64,000 nucleotides of DNA from MVRE01 sp015660965 (GTDB lineage Archaea; Halobacteriota; Methanomicrobia; Methanomicrobiales; Methanospirillaceae). The stretch is from the NCBI GenBank assembly GCA_050015095.1, contig JBEKCC010000001.1, forward strand, positions 310,001-374,000, read 5' to 3'. A program made the position numbers and the translations under genes. A model generated the notes under the pieces. That model was not told the DNA's origin. It saw nothing but the letters and a program-made list of their open reading frames with translations, and did not search any database. This document shows positions 1-8,852 of the stretch, piece by piece (the stretch's first letter is position 1; every line of letters begins with the position of its first letter).

Positions 1-1
1 C

Positions 2-235
2 CATATATCCTACATTATGGAAATTGGAATTGGTTCAATAGCAATTGATGCTCGAGGTAGGACTGCAATGTATACTGATCAAATGGTTCGCATCTATCAA
101 GAAGCAATCATCGCAGCTAAAAAAAATGACCGACATACACATAAACGTCTCATTCAGCTCAAGAATAATGTCAAAGAAATTGCTCGAGGCGGGATAACCA
201 CTGGACACTTTATCCGTGGATTAAAAGAAACCTAA
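2..235 (+). CDS. C-terminal part of an unrecognised protein (gene enters from the left edge)
   Basis: The frame is open from base 2 to a TAA at 233-235, so the gene may begin outside the window; an internal ATG at 17 would give only 72 residues. The visible part is charged and probably helical, rich in Lys and Arg, without a motif I recognise. It ends 80 bp before tpiA on the same strand, so the two may share a transcript. I cannot assign a function. Confidence 0.45.
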   Translation, partial: HISYIMEIGIGSIAIDARGRTAMYTDQMVRIYQEAIIAAKKNDRHTHKRLIQLKNNVKEIARGGITTGHFIRGLKET

Positions 236-315
236 CAAAAAAGATGCCAATGAATTACCAAATCTTCATCATTTCTGAATATGAATGTCTGATCGATGGT
301 CTAGGAGTTTTCTAA

Positions 316-984
316 ATGTCCAAACCTTTGATTCTCGTCAACCTTAAAACGTACAAAGAAGGGATGGGAAACCATGCTCATACTATTGCGACTGCAGCAC
401 AGACAGTCGCACAAGAAAGTGGCATTACTATTGGTATTGCACCATCTTATATTGACCTTCATCCAATTGCCCGGCACTTTATGATACCTGTTTATGCTCA
501 GCATGTTGATGGTTCCGAACCAGGTGCCCATACAGGACAAATAACAGTCGAGGCAATTAAACTCGCTGGAGCCAATGGTTCACTCATAAACCATTCAGAA
601 CGCCGTCTTACACTCGCAGATATTGAGTCATCAATCAAGTCATTACAGACGCACAAACTTGTTGCGGTGGTCTGTACAAATAACGATATAACAAGTGCTG
701 CAGCCGCGGCACTTACACCTGAGTACGTTGCGATAGAGCCACCTGAGTTAATCGGTAGCGGTGTCTCGGTTTCAAAAGCAAATCCAGATATTATCAAACG
801 GTCAGTTACTGCAGTTCATACGGTCAATCCAAAGGTAAAAGTCCTAACAGGAGCAGGTATCCAATCTGGTGAGTGCGTAAAGATCGCCGTTGATCTCGGA
901 ACCGATGGAGTTCTCCTCGCTTCGAGTGTCGTAAAAGCGCAGGAGCCAATTAAAATTTTAAGAGATCTTGTCTCAAAATTTTGA
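316..984 (+). CDS. tpiA: Triosephosphate isomerase (archaeal type)
   Basis: Interconverts dihydroxyacetone phosphate and glyceraldehyde 3-phosphate in cytosolic glycolysis/gluconeogenesis. At 222 residues it has the short archaeal length (bacterial enzymes are about 250). The substrate-binding Asn9/Lys11 lie in the first strand (VNLKTYKE), the electrophile His93 is in INHSERR, the catalytic Glu141 is in AIEPPELIG, and the phosphate loop includes GAGI near 179-182. An AGGAG at 303-307 precedes the ATG. Together with the aldolase/phosphatase at 13.2 kb it fits the gluconeogenic life of a methanogen. Confidence 0.95.
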   Translation: MSKPLILVNLKTYKEGMGNHAHTIATAAQTVAQESGITIGIAPSYIDLHPIARHFMIPVYAQHVDGSEPGAHTGQITVEAIKLAGANGSLINHSERRLTLADIESSIKSLQTHKLVAVVCTNNDITSAAAAALTPEYVAIEPPELIGSGVSVSKANPDIIKRSVTAVHTVNPKVKVLTGAGIQSGECVKIAVDLGTDGVLLASSVVKAQEPIKILRDLVSKF

Positions 985-1098
985 AAAATTTTAGACAGAG
1001 AAATAAACTAGAATCTTTCTTGTTACTTTGGTATTAAAATTAGATTTTAGCTATTTCACTGAAAAAGAAATCTAACCTTCTTTATTGTTAAAAATTAG

Positions 1099-1653
1099 TT
1101 ATTTGATGAGAGAAATTAGGTCGTGTTTCGTAATCACACCTTGAACAACACCGCCCTCAATAACCAGAACCGCATGGTTCTGTTGGAGAAGATCAATAAC
1201 ATTTTCTATGTTTATATCTGGAGGAACTGTAGGGAACCCAGGTTCAGTAAAATCACGGACATAAAATGACTGCGTTTTATGCAGACGTTGCTGTTCAATC
1301 GCTTTTACAATGACAGATTCTGAAATGCATCCTACGGGTACGCCATCTTCAACGACAGGAAGTTGAGATATGTTGTTTTTTTCAAATATTTCTAGAGCAT
1401 TTGCAATTGAATCCGAAGGATGTATAGTAATGACTGGTGTGTGCATGATTTGTGAAGCGATAACACGTTTTTGCTCGGCATGGTTTAGCACATCGATTAT
1501 TTTATTGAGAGTACTGACTCGTGGGTCTACATTACCTGCTTCAATCCGTGCGACCATTGACTGGCTAATACCAGCACGTTTAGCAAGTTCCGTCTGTCTC
1601 ATATCCAAGGATTCGCGCCGCTTCCGAATCTCATCGGGTGTTGGAATATGCAT
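1099..1653 (-). CDS. HTH (XRE-type) transcriptional regulator with two CBS domains
   Basis: Residues 1-60 form an XRE/Cro helix-turn-helix (KRRESLDMRQTELAKRAGIS, then QSMVARIEAG). Residues about 65-184 form a CBS pair, with SQIMHTPVITIHPSDSIANA opening the first and VRDFTEPGFPTVPPD the second. CBS pairs bind adenosyl ligands (AMP, ATP, SAM), so this is probably a ligand-sensing repressor. This architecture is common in euryarchaea. It stands alone on the minus strand, convergent with tpiA and divergent from the amidoligase cluster across a 360-bp gap. The target genes are not visible from sequence. Confidence 0.85.
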   Translation of the reverse strand: MHIPTPDEIRKRRESLDMRQTELAKRAGISQSMVARIEAGNVDPRVSTLNKIIDVLNHAEQKRVIASQIMHTPVITIHPSDSIANALEIFEKNNISQLPVVEDGVPVGCISESVIVKAIEQQRLHKTQSFYVRDFTEPGFPTVPPDINIENVIDLLQQNHAVLVIEGGVVQGVITKHDLISLIK

Positions 1654-2013
1654 GTTCTTGTATTACTGATGGTGATAAAAGATAATGAATTTTATTCTTA
1701 ATTTGCCAGTGTATAATCTAATGCTTTAGTAAACTAGTTATTCAAAAATTAATCAATCCTCAACGCAGAATCCTCCACAAATTCTATTAACCGACCTTGT
1801 CCATATTGATACAACAAATAATCCACGGCATTGTGTGGATTAGTGTTAATTCATGAGTGAAGGCCTCATAACGGATAATAACGATGATGAAAAATCATCT
1901 CGGTTTTCATCCTTTTCTAGAACTACGGTCTCAAAAAAATTTGTGTTTATTAATTCAAACTGCGCCTCTTTAATATTTGACTTGCACTGGCAAGGGGCAA
2001 GGCCGATCCTCAC
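1654..2013. promoter_or_regulatory. Divergent intergenic region (360 bp) with a short inverted repeat
   Basis: This stretch separates the minus-strand CBS regulator from the plus-strand amidoligase cluster, so it should hold both promoters. It is AT-rich. AATCCAC at 1820-1826 and GTGGATT at 1835-1841 form a 7-bp inverted repeat with an 8-nt loop, a possible operator or small hairpin. I see no convincing ORF or RNA gene here. Confidence 0.4.
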
Positions 2014-2823
2014 ATGAATAATCGATCAAAGGATTCAAACTTTTCAGAGATAACCGACATAAAAAAACAAAAATCCAACTCAATTACATCCATTCTCCAA
2101 ACATCAAAGTCAGCTATAATTGCTTCTCCACCACCGTTACCGTTCATAGAAACTACCAAAAAGAATGGTTTCAAAATCCATGGAAAAAAAGACCAAATGT
2201 TGCAGAAAGATGCAGTCTACGTTATAAAACGCAATGATATTTACCATGTTATCAGTGAGAATTACTATTACAAGACCGAGCCATATTACGCAATTCTCCG
2301 CCATGAACTCGAAGGAAAGAGTGTCGACCCAAGTAGTAGTAATGTTTTGGATGCCTACGTCATCCCCATCTGTTTAGAAAGAGTAGCTTGTGCTAAAATT
2401 CCCATTTGTGAATGGGGAATCTCGCAGGCGTATGTACCACTTCCAGCCATCCTCTACGGACTTAACTACTTTGCTACTACACTTGATTATTTTGTTGTCA
2501 ATGACAATGAAAAAGCAAAGGATGCAATCAAACACATTACGAATAATGGGAAATATCCATTCTGTTATCAAAAATATCCAGATGGCGCCAAAATCTGTAC
2601 GTGTATTTCTATCTTTGGAAAGACCATCGGTGAATGTAACATCGTTGCAGAATATGCACAGAAGATCTATGAAATCTTCAAAATACCTTTGGTAAAGATG
2701 GTCTTTGTTAAATTGGGAGACATCTATGCTTTATCGTCGCTGTCTCCGACACGATATGCACAACTTTCTGAAAGTGAACGCTCGTTGTTATCTGCCTATC
2801 TATCAAATCAGGAGTTCTTATGA
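2014..2823 (+). CDS. RimK-associated RLAN-like domain protein
   Basis: A 269-residue soluble protein. After a low-complexity, Ser/Lys-rich N-terminus (1-60), residues about 65-265 resemble the RLAN domain (RimK-like ATP-grasp N-terminal), which in many bacteria is fused ahead of a RimK-type ligase. Recognisable pieces are the SENYYYKTEPYYAILRHELEG block, SSNVLDAYVIPICLER, and the C-terminal block beginning FKIPLVKMVFVKLGD. Here the domain is a separate gene whose stop overlaps the start of the ATP-grasp ligase (ATGA), so the two products are probably made together and act as a complex. Identification is from remembered family features; the biochemical role of RLAN is not established. Confidence 0.65.
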   Translation: MNNRSKDSNFSEITDIKKQKSNSITSILQTSKSAIIASPPPLPFIETTKKNGFKIHGKKDQMLQKDAVYVIKRNDIYHVISENYYYKTEPYYAILRHELEGKSVDPSSSNVLDAYVIPICLERVACAKIPICEWGISQAYVPLPAILYGLNYFATTLDYFVVNDNEKAKDAIKHITNNGKYPFCYQKYPDGAKICTCISIFGKTIGECNIVAEYAQKIYEIFKIPLVKMVFVKLGDIYALSSLSPTRYAQLSESERSLLSAYLSNQEFL

Positions 2824-3692
2824 GCCGCCTAGGTATTTTTGTGGATAGAAAGACCCTTTCAAATTCTGAACAATTAAATGCGCTTATCCACTGCCGTGAC
2901 ATCACCGAAGAGATAGGACATGACGTTGACTTTATTTTTCCAGTAGACATCGACAAGATCAAAAAGATGGATGCACTTTTTATTCGCGCCCGCACCGATC
3001 CAATGAATATTACGTATGTAGCATCACGAATGGCAAGTTTTCTCGGTATACCTGTCATTGATGACCCTAAATCAATCCAGATTTGCTCTGATAAGATCAA
3101 CATGTATTCCCATCTTATGAGAGAAGGTGTATCTATCCCCAAAACGGTTTTTCTATCGAGAAATGATTTATCAGTCGAACGTGTGGCTCATTTATTTGAT
3201 GAATTAGGAACACCACTTGTAATCAAAGAACCTTCTACGTCATTCTCTTTACGAGTGGAAAAGGTTCACGATGTTGCAGAATTTTTTAAAGTCGCTAGAC
3301 GGTTTATCAAGATGTCAGATTGGGTTGTGGTGCAACAATTCATTGAAAGCAAATATGATTGGCGTGTAGGTGTCCTTGATGGAAAGCTGTTGTATGCATG
3401 TAAGTATACAATCCCATCCGTCACATTCAAAATCCAAGCGTCGGTGAATGGCCATATTGTTTATTGTGGGGTAGAAAGCATACCAGTTGAGAATATGCCC
3501 TCTCATGTAATTCAGCTGGGGATCGATGCAGCAAATGCAATCGGGGAAGGTTTGTACGGTGTTGACATTAAAAATAACAATGGGGATGCATATGTAATTG
3601 AAGTCAATGACAATCCTTCATTAGAAAGCGGTGAAGATACCTGCTATCCTGATGTCTATCATACAATCGTCTCACATCTTTTTGGATCGTGA
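2820..3692 (+). CDS. RimK-like ATP-grasp carboxylate-amine ligase
   Basis: A 290-residue ATP-grasp enzyme of the RimK/LysX/glutathione-synthetase type, expected to join an amine to a carboxylate through an acyl-phosphate. The ATP-binding lysine strand is TPLVIKEPSTSFS, the clamp is VVVQQFIESKYDWRVGVLDG, and the metal-binding end is GVDIK...YVIEVNDNPSLESGED with the usual Asp/Glu/Asn set. The start overlaps the upstream gene by 4 nt (ATGA) with GGAG at 2811-2814, so the two are translationally coupled. The substrate cannot be read from sequence; ribosomal protein S6, glutamate or a lysine-biosynthesis carrier are all possible in this superfamily. Confidence 0.85.
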   Translation: MSRLGIFVDRKTLSNSEQLNALIHCRDITEEIGHDVDFIFPVDIDKIKKMDALFIRARTDPMNITYVASRMASFLGIPVIDDPKSIQICSDKINMYSHLMREGVSIPKTVFLSRNDLSVERVAHLFDELGTPLVIKEPSTSFSLRVEKVHDVAEFFKVARRFIKMSDWVVVQQFIESKYDWRVGVLDGKLLYACKYTIPSVTFKIQASVNGHIVYCGVESIPVENMPSHVIQLGIDAANAIGEGLYGVDIKNNNGDAYVIEVNDNPSLESGEDTCYPDVYHTIVSHLFGS

Positions 3693-3737
3693 TTTTACAG
3701 GAATTTACGTAGTCAATAGTTAAGATCTGTCAAATCC

Positions 3738-4847
3738 ATGACTGTCGGAACTGAACACGAGTATTCAATTAATGATCGAACATTCAAACCGTTACCGGTA
3801 TCTGACCAAATCATCAAAAAGATAAGCGGAAGGATTGAAAGTGAGATCCTTTTTGGTGAAGTGAAATTAAGTAAGGAATTACAAAAAACGGTTATTGAAA
3901 TAATTCCCCGCCAACCAGAAAACGACCTCATTGCCATTGAGAAGCAGATTTATCACGGTATTCAGAAGTTTTATTCGGTATTTCGCGACCAATATACCCT
4001 CCTTGGGTTGGGGATGCATCCAACGCTCACACTTGACCAAACACGTGTTTGGGATCATGATGACGGTGAATACTACGAAGTTTATAATCGTCTTTTCAAT
4101 ATTCAACAACACGGGTGGCTAAATATCCAAGCACTCCAAATCAATATATCCTACGTTAAAGATCGCGAGTTAATTAATCTGTATAACCGTATACGTTCTC
4201 TCATTCCTTTTCTCGTCGCTGTTACAGCTGCCTCTCCAGTCGTAGAAGGTAGATTGACCGGAAACGTTGATAACCGTCTTCTCTATTATCAAAAAAATCA
4301 GGACACAATTCCATTAATCTGCGACAGAATTATCCCTGATAAGATTCATGCAGTTTCCGATTACCGAACATTTCAAGAAAAAGTTTTTTCCCAATTAAAA
4401 AAACAAGAGGCAGATATTCTATGCGAAGAGTGGGTAAATTCTAGTGGTATCATTGTTCGGTTCTCTCGGCATTGTCTAGAGATCAAGGCCCTCGATGAAC
4501 AGGAATGTGTTCACTCTGATATGGCAGTCTGTGCATTTACCCGATCGCTTGTCCGTTGCCGAACACTTCCTGTGCCGACAGATCGTGAAGTGCTCATTGA
4601 CCTTCTCAATGAAGTTATTAAGGAAGGGACTTCCACAATACGGAATGATCTTGAACGGTTGTATTCAATTGCATGGGATCATGCGACTGATGACGAAAAA
4701 AAGTATCTTCCGGTCATTCAGAAACGGATTATTAATGGGAATCTTGCCGAATTAATACGAGATAGATTCGAAAATGACGGTGATATCTTCCCAATAATGG
4801 CAGATATGGCGCAATGCTTACGTCACAATCACTCGTATGGGTGTTGA
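3738..4847 (+). CDS. GCS2-family glutamate-cysteine-ligase-like enzyme
   Basis: A 369-residue protein starting TVGTEHEYSI, the Gly-x-Glu-x-Glu opening of the GCS2 (carboxylate-amine ligase, glutamine-synthetase-like fold) family. Later family-like parts are LGLGMHPTL, LNIQALQINISY (the usual His is replaced in this line), VTAASPVVEGR and VRFSRHCLEIKALDEQEC. These enzymes form gamma-glutamyl or similar amide bonds with ATP. It lies 45 bp after the ATP-grasp gene, completing a two-ligase cassette. Methanogens generally do not make glutathione, so the product is more likely a different amide or peptide; that is inference. The ATG is the first in-frame start after a TAG at 3717. Confidence 0.75.
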   Translation: MTVGTEHEYSINDRTFKPLPVSDQIIKKISGRIESEILFGEVKLSKELQKTVIEIIPRQPENDLIAIEKQIYHGIQKFYSVFRDQYTLLGLGMHPTLTLDQTRVWDHDDGEYYEVYNRLFNIQQHGWLNIQALQINISYVKDRELINLYNRIRSLIPFLVAVTAASPVVEGRLTGNVDNRLLYYQKNQDTIPLICDRIIPDKIHAVSDYRTFQEKVFSQLKKQEADILCEEWVNSSGIIVRFSRHCLEIKALDEQECVHSDMAVCAFTRSLVRCRTLPVPTDREVLIDLLNEVIKEGTSTIRNDLERLYSIAWDHATDDEKKYLPVIQKRIINGNLAELIRDRFENDGDIFPIMADMAQCLRHNHSYGC

Positions 4848-4915
4848 ACGATAATTAAATCAATAACACTCTTAATGATCGCTGACAAGATTTGTTCTAT
4901 GAAATTGGGGGATTA

Positions 4916-6976
4916 ATGACTTACAGACTCATAAAAGAGGCTGAAGGCTACGAATTGTTGAGAGATTATGGGGTTCCAGTACCCCAGGCATATGTAGCTA
5001 AATCTTTAACTGAAGCTATACAATCTGCAAATAATATTGGGTTTCCTGTCGTTCTCAAGGTTATTTCATCGCAAATTATTCACAAGACCGATGCTGGTGG
5101 AGTGGTCTTAAATATAAAAAACTCCCAAGAAACCGAGCAGGCCTATACTGAGATCTTGCATAACGTAACCGCCTTCGATTCGTCATCGAAAATTGATGGA
5201 GTATTGGTAGAACAGCAAATGCCACCAGGTCTCGAACTGATCATCGGTGGAAAAACCGATGCAACGTTTGGAAAGGTTATCACAGTAGGTCTTGGGGGCA
5301 CGCTAGTGGAACTAATTAAGGATGTGACATTCAGAATTCTACCAATCGATAAAAACGATATAAAAGAGATGGTCCATGAACTCCATGGTTTCAGGTTGAT
5401 TAAAGGTTTCCGTAAGGAATCTCCGAAAGATGAGGAAACATTAATCGCCACTATTGATGTCATCGCGCAACTATTTCTTTCCCGTTCAGAAGTTGCTGAG
5501 TTTGACATTAATCCATTTGTCTTATACGAAAAAGGGGGTTGTGCTGTTGATGCGCGTTTCTATATAAATGAGGATATAGGAGCCAAACAAATTCCTGAAA
5601 TTAAAAGGGCATTACCTCCGCTGGCAGATATAAAATCTATTGCTGTTGTAGGTGCCTCGCTTGAGCCCAACAAGGTAGGATATGCTGTAATGCGGAATCT
5701 ACTCACATTCTCTGGTAATTTATATCCTGTCAATCCGAAACATCCCATGATTCTTGGAAGAAAGGCATACCCCACACTTTTGTCAATACCTGGATCAATA
5801 GACATAGCAGTCGTAGTCGTTCCTTCCCAAATCGTCCCACAAATTGTCGAAGAAGCAGGACAGAAAAAGATCCCTCTTGTGATTATTATTTCCTCAGGAT
5901 TTCGTGAGTCGGGTAATGAGGGAAAATTTCTCGAAGAACAAGTACTTTCTATCGCTCAACGTTACGGAATCCGTATAATGGGTCCCAACTGTCTTGGTCT
6001 TATGCTTCCTCTCCAAGGAATAAACACCACATTTGATCCCGTTTCACCTAAACCCGGTAAAATCGCATTTATATCTCAAAGCGGTGCAATGGTATCAACC
6101 ATCGTTGATTGGAGTCTTCCAGAAGAGATCGGGTTTTCTGCTATCATTAGTGTCGGCAATCAAGCAGATCTTAGCTTTGAGGACTTTATCCAATACGCCG
6201 GATCTGATCCGAACACGAAGACAATTATTCTGTATATTGAACAGGTCCGAGATGGGAAACGGTTTTTGGAAATCGTACAGACAATTACTCAGAAAAAACC
6301 TATTGTTGCAATCAAGTCTGGATCTTCAAAAATTGGGCAAAAAGCTGCTTCTTCTCATACCGGATCACTTGCAGGAAGTAACGATGTATATATGGCTGCT
6401 TTCCGAAAGGCTGGGATTATCCCCGTTCAATCAATACGTGAGGCATTTCAAGCTGCTGAGCTTCTCGTATCGGAAGGGTATCCGAAAGGGATTAGAGCGG
6501 TTGTAATTACGAATGCAGGTGGTTTTGCAGTGCTCTCATCGGATTATGCTGAACGATTCGGTATTGAACTCATAGAATTTTCACCAGAACTTATTGCGGA
6601 ACTTAATGCAATTTTACCTCCTGATTGGAGCCGAGAGAACCCGATTGATATGGTTGGAGATTCAAGTGCAGAACGGTATGCCCGCACCTTTGATGTAATG
6701 ACTAAAAATCAAAATCTGTGGGATATTGCTTTTGTTATAGCCGTCCCCTCTTCCATATCAGATCCTATTCGTGTTGCAAATGAGCTCGTTCGGTTCTCAA
6801 AGCATACCCATAAGATGATTGTGGGTTGTTTGATTGGTGGAGATTCAATGAAAAGCCCAGTACGTATTCTTCGAGAAGCCCATATCCCAAATTTCCCTGA
6901 TCTTGAGGATGCATTTAGAGCGGTAGGGAACATTTGCCGACATAAATGCACATGTGATATAATGGAAAAACGATAA
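4916..6976 (+). CDS. ADP-forming acyl-CoA (acetate-CoA) synthetase, fused beta-alpha
   Basis: Catalyses reversible acyl-CoA + ADP + Pi to acid + ATP + CoA. In the 686-residue chain the ATP-grasp (beta) half comes first (about 1-225: FPVVLKVISSQIIHKTDAGG, then VEFDINPF-like metal strand) and is followed by the CoA-binding Rossmann domain (SIAVVGASLEPNKVG, near 243) and the ligase domain. The phosphorylated His is in KAASSHTGSLAGS. I start at the ATG at 4916 because GGGGG lies just upstream; a TTG at 4892 would add 8 residues. It follows the amidoligase genes on the same strand with a 68-bp gap. It may use an unusual acid made by that cluster, or may simply be an acetate/acyl-CoA enzyme. Confidence 0.88.
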   Translation: MTYRLIKEAEGYELLRDYGVPVPQAYVAKSLTEAIQSANNIGFPVVLKVISSQIIHKTDAGGVVLNIKNSQETEQAYTEILHNVTAFDSSSKIDGVLVEQQMPPGLELIIGGKTDATFGKVITVGLGGTLVELIKDVTFRILPIDKNDIKEMVHELHGFRLIKGFRKESPKDEETLIATIDVIAQLFLSRSEVAEFDINPFVLYEKGGCAVDARFYINEDIGAKQIPEIKRALPPLADIKSIAVVGASLEPNKVGYAVMRNLLTFSGNLYPVNPKHPMILGRKAYPTLLSIPGSIDIAVVVVPSQIVPQIVEEAGQKKIPLVIIISSGFRESGNEGKFLEEQVLSIAQRYGIRIMGPNCLGLMLPLQGINTTFDPVSPKPGKIAFISQSGAMVSTIVDWSLPEEIGFSAIISVGNQADLSFEDFIQYAGSDPNTKTIILYIEQVRDGKRFLEIVQTITQKKPIVAIKSGSSKIGQKAASSHTGSLAGSNDVYMAAFRKAGIIPVQSIREAFQAAELLVSEGYPKGIRAVVITNAGGFAVLSSDYAERFGIELIEFSPELIAELNAILPPDWSRENPIDMVGDSSAERYARTFDVMTKNQNLWDIAFVIAVPSSISDPIRVANELVRFSKHTHKMIVGCLIGGDSMKSPVRILREAHIPNFPDLEDAFRAVGNICRHKCTCDIMEKR

Positions 6977-6986
6977 TTGAAATAAA

Positions 6987-7328
6987 TTAAGAAATGGATG
7001 TTTTTCCTAAATCAGTTAAGGAGTAAATTATCCAATTCCCATGATAAACTCCTTCAATCAATCTGCTTTCTTTGAGAATCGTAATGTGATACGAGAGTTT
7101 GGAGTCGGCGATTTGCATAAAATGATTAATAACACAAACGCAAAGCGGTTGATCTTTAAGGAGATAGAGGATAGTGAGACGTAGAGGGTCAGAAAGGGCA
7201 TGATATACTTTGCTTTTTTCTTCAAGATCCTTTTTCGCTGGAATACGTTTTGCAAGCGCTTTAAATCCCCCAACTCGGTTGAGTTCCATCCGCACAACTT
7301 CAGGAATTTCCCTATCTTCCTTTTTCAT
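6987..7328 (-). CDS. arsR: ArsR-family metal(loid)-responsive repressor
   Basis: A 113-residue winged-helix repressor from the ATG at 7328; a longer form from 7433 would run through the operators, so I reject it. The core is YHALSDPLRLTILYLLKDQPLCVCVINHFMQ, then SKLSYHITILKESRLI (recognition helix) and the wing EGVYHGNWIIYSLTD. Cys63 and Cys65 form the CxC pair that binds As(III)/Sb(III) in classical ArsR. It is divergent from hgcA-hgcB-acr3, with matching inverted repeats between, so it most likely represses that operon and itself. In family members, metalloid binding releases DNA. Confidence 0.85.
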   Translation of the reverse strand: MKKEDREIPEVVRMELNRVGGFKALAKRIPAKKDLEEKSKVYHALSDPLRLTILYLLKDQPLCVCVINHFMQIADSKLSYHITILKESRLIEGVYHGNWIIYSLTDLGKTSIS

Positions 7329-7363
7329 ACGATTTAATTTTACACTGCAGCAAGAGATGTCAC

Positions 7364-7442
7364 TTTGAAACATTTCAAATAAATATGAAATGCAAAGATA
7401 TATAATCATACGTTTCGAATGATGTTTCAACAAAATTTGAAA
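7364..7442. promoter_or_regulatory. Divergent arsR/hgcA promoter with ArsR-type operators
   Basis: TTTGAAA-CA-TTTCAAA at 7364-7379 is a perfect inverted repeat. A second, TTTCAA(7425-7430)-6 nt-TTGAAA(7437-7442), uses the same half-site and ends 13 bp before the hgcA ATG. Between them GATATATAAT at 7397-7406 is a good TATA box. The layout, one operator near each start and a shared TATA region, suits a single ArsR dimer species repressing both directions. Operator assignment is inference from symmetry and position. Confidence 0.65.
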
Positions 7443-7455
7443 TGCTGTGGAGATA

Positions 7456-8520
7456 ATGAATCAAGAAGATACGTCATGCTGTTCGTGCAACACAGATTTG
7501 GTACAACCTCTGTGTAATTGTAACGAACAGGTTAAACCGTCAACAGAGATCCGCACGACCACAAGCACAATCACATTCGCCAATAAGGTCGACCACTTCT
7601 TCGCCCGATGGGGGGTGAACCGGATGGGTCACAGGGTAGTTCCAGGTCTCTATCAGATTGGTACACCTATTCCTACCTCACCAGTCATTGTAACTGCGAA
7701 CTATACACTCAGCTTCGATGCGGTTCGGTCAGTACTCGCGGGTATTAGTTGTTATATTCTTGTACTTGATACAAAAGGAATCAATGTCTGGTGTGCTGCG
7801 GGAAAAGGGACGTTTGGTACAGACGAACTTGTTCGAAGAATTGAGCTTACCAAGCTTACGTCTTTTATAGAACATCGAAGTCTTATTTTACCTCAGCTCG
7901 GTGCTCCGGGAATTTCCGCTCATGAAGTCCAACGAAAGTCCGGTTTTAGGGTAGAGTATGCCCCTATCCGTGCCCGAGACCTCCCTGAATATCTTTCAAC
8001 TCATAAAACAACACCAGAGATGCGCCGAATTCAATTCTCATTTATGGATCGGCTTTTCGTAACACCAATCGAGGTTGTCCATATCGCACTTCCACTGGTT
8101 GTCGTTGCACTAATCCTCTATTTTCTTGTTGGAGGTCTCGGGGTGATCGCCGCAATTTCTGCAGTTCTCGCGGGAACGATACTCTTTCCGACACTGTTGC
8201 CGTTTATCCCGACACAGGATTTCAGTACGAAAGGGTTCATCTTGGGAGGGATTGTTGCATTTCCCATTGCTGTTTCCTTTGGATCTGATCACACACTACC
8301 TCTTTTGGAGAATATACTAGCTGCGCTAACCGCACTTCTTATTATGCCAGCCGTAACTGCGTACCTTGCTCTCAATTTCACGGGATCAACGACATTTACA
8401 TCTAGAACAGGTGTAAAAAAAGAGATCTTCCAGTACGTGCCTTTCATGGCAATGATGGCTGGTTCTGGAATTGCACTTGCAATTTTGCTAGGACTGCTAC
8501 GGTTTACTGGAGGGATCTGA
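7456..8520 (+). CDS. hgcA: Mercury-methylation corrinoid protein HgcA
   Basis: HgcA carries a methyl group on a corrinoid and transfers it to Hg(II), giving methylmercury; it is membrane-anchored. The diagnostic cap-helix motif N-V-W-C-A-A-G-K is at 110-117, with Cys113 as the predicted lower axial cobalt ligand. Residues about 40-195 are the corrinoid-binding domain; about 215-354 hold several hydrophobic helices, as expected for the five-helix membrane part. The N-terminus (1-25) is Cys-rich (Cys8, 9, 11, 20, 22). I use the ATG at 7456, preceded by GTGGAG; the GTG at 7447 is inside that Shine-Dalgarno. The stop overlaps hgcB by 1 nt. Confidence 0.93.
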   Translation: MNQEDTSCCSCNTDLVQPLCNCNEQVKPSTEIRTTTSTITFANKVDHFFARWGVNRMGHRVVPGLYQIGTPIPTSPVIVTANYTLSFDAVRSVLAGISCYILVLDTKGINVWCAAGKGTFGTDELVRRIELTKLTSFIEHRSLILPQLGAPGISAHEVQRKSGFRVEYAPIRARDLPEYLSTHKTTPEMRRIQFSFMDRLFVTPIEVVHIALPLVVVALILYFLVGGLGVIAAISAVLAGTILFPTLLPFIPTQDFSTKGFILGGIVAFPIAVSFGSDHTLPLLENILAALTALLIMPAVTAYLALNFTGSTTFTSRTGVKKEIFQYVPFMAMMAGSGIALAILLGLLRFTGGI

Positions 8521-8852
8521 TGTTTAATTCCTATACAGAGAATACCCTTCGATATTATCCAGAACGGTGCATCAACTGTCGACGCTGCACTCAAGTCTGC
8601 CCCCACAGAGTTTTTGCCGAAGGTGAACACCATGCAGAACTTATCCAACCATCAAAATGTATGGAGTGCGGAGCTTGTGCTTTGAATTGCCCGGTACAGG
8701 CAATTGAGGTGCAGAGCGGTGTTGGTTGCGCTTGGGCGATGATAATCGCTGCACTGCGAGGGAAGGATATGGATAGTTGTTCTTGCGGTGGTGAAGTGGG
8801 ATCCTGCTGTCAAGAGCAAAATGAACCTTCAACCTGCTGCGATGTGAAGTGA
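8520..8852 (+). CDS. hgcB: Mercury-methylation ferredoxin HgcB
   Basis: A 110-residue two-[4Fe-4S] ferredoxin thought to reduce the HgcA corrinoid to Co(I). Cys17/20/23/27 and Cys47/50/53/57 are the cluster ligands; the HgcB signature CMECGAC is at 47-53. Cys70 in SGVGCAW matches the extra conserved HgcB cysteine, and the tail has two vicinal pairs (Cys97-98 and Cys106-107) of the kind proposed to bind Hg(II). It overlaps hgcA by one base (TGATG), and its stop directly abuts the acr3 start, so the three genes are almost certainly one transcript. Confidence 0.93.
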   Translation: MFNSYTENTLRYYPERCINCRRCTQVCPHRVFAEGEHHAELIQPSKCMECGACALNCPVQAIEVQSGVGCAWAMIIAALRGKDMDSCSCGGEVGSCCQEQNEPSTCCDVK

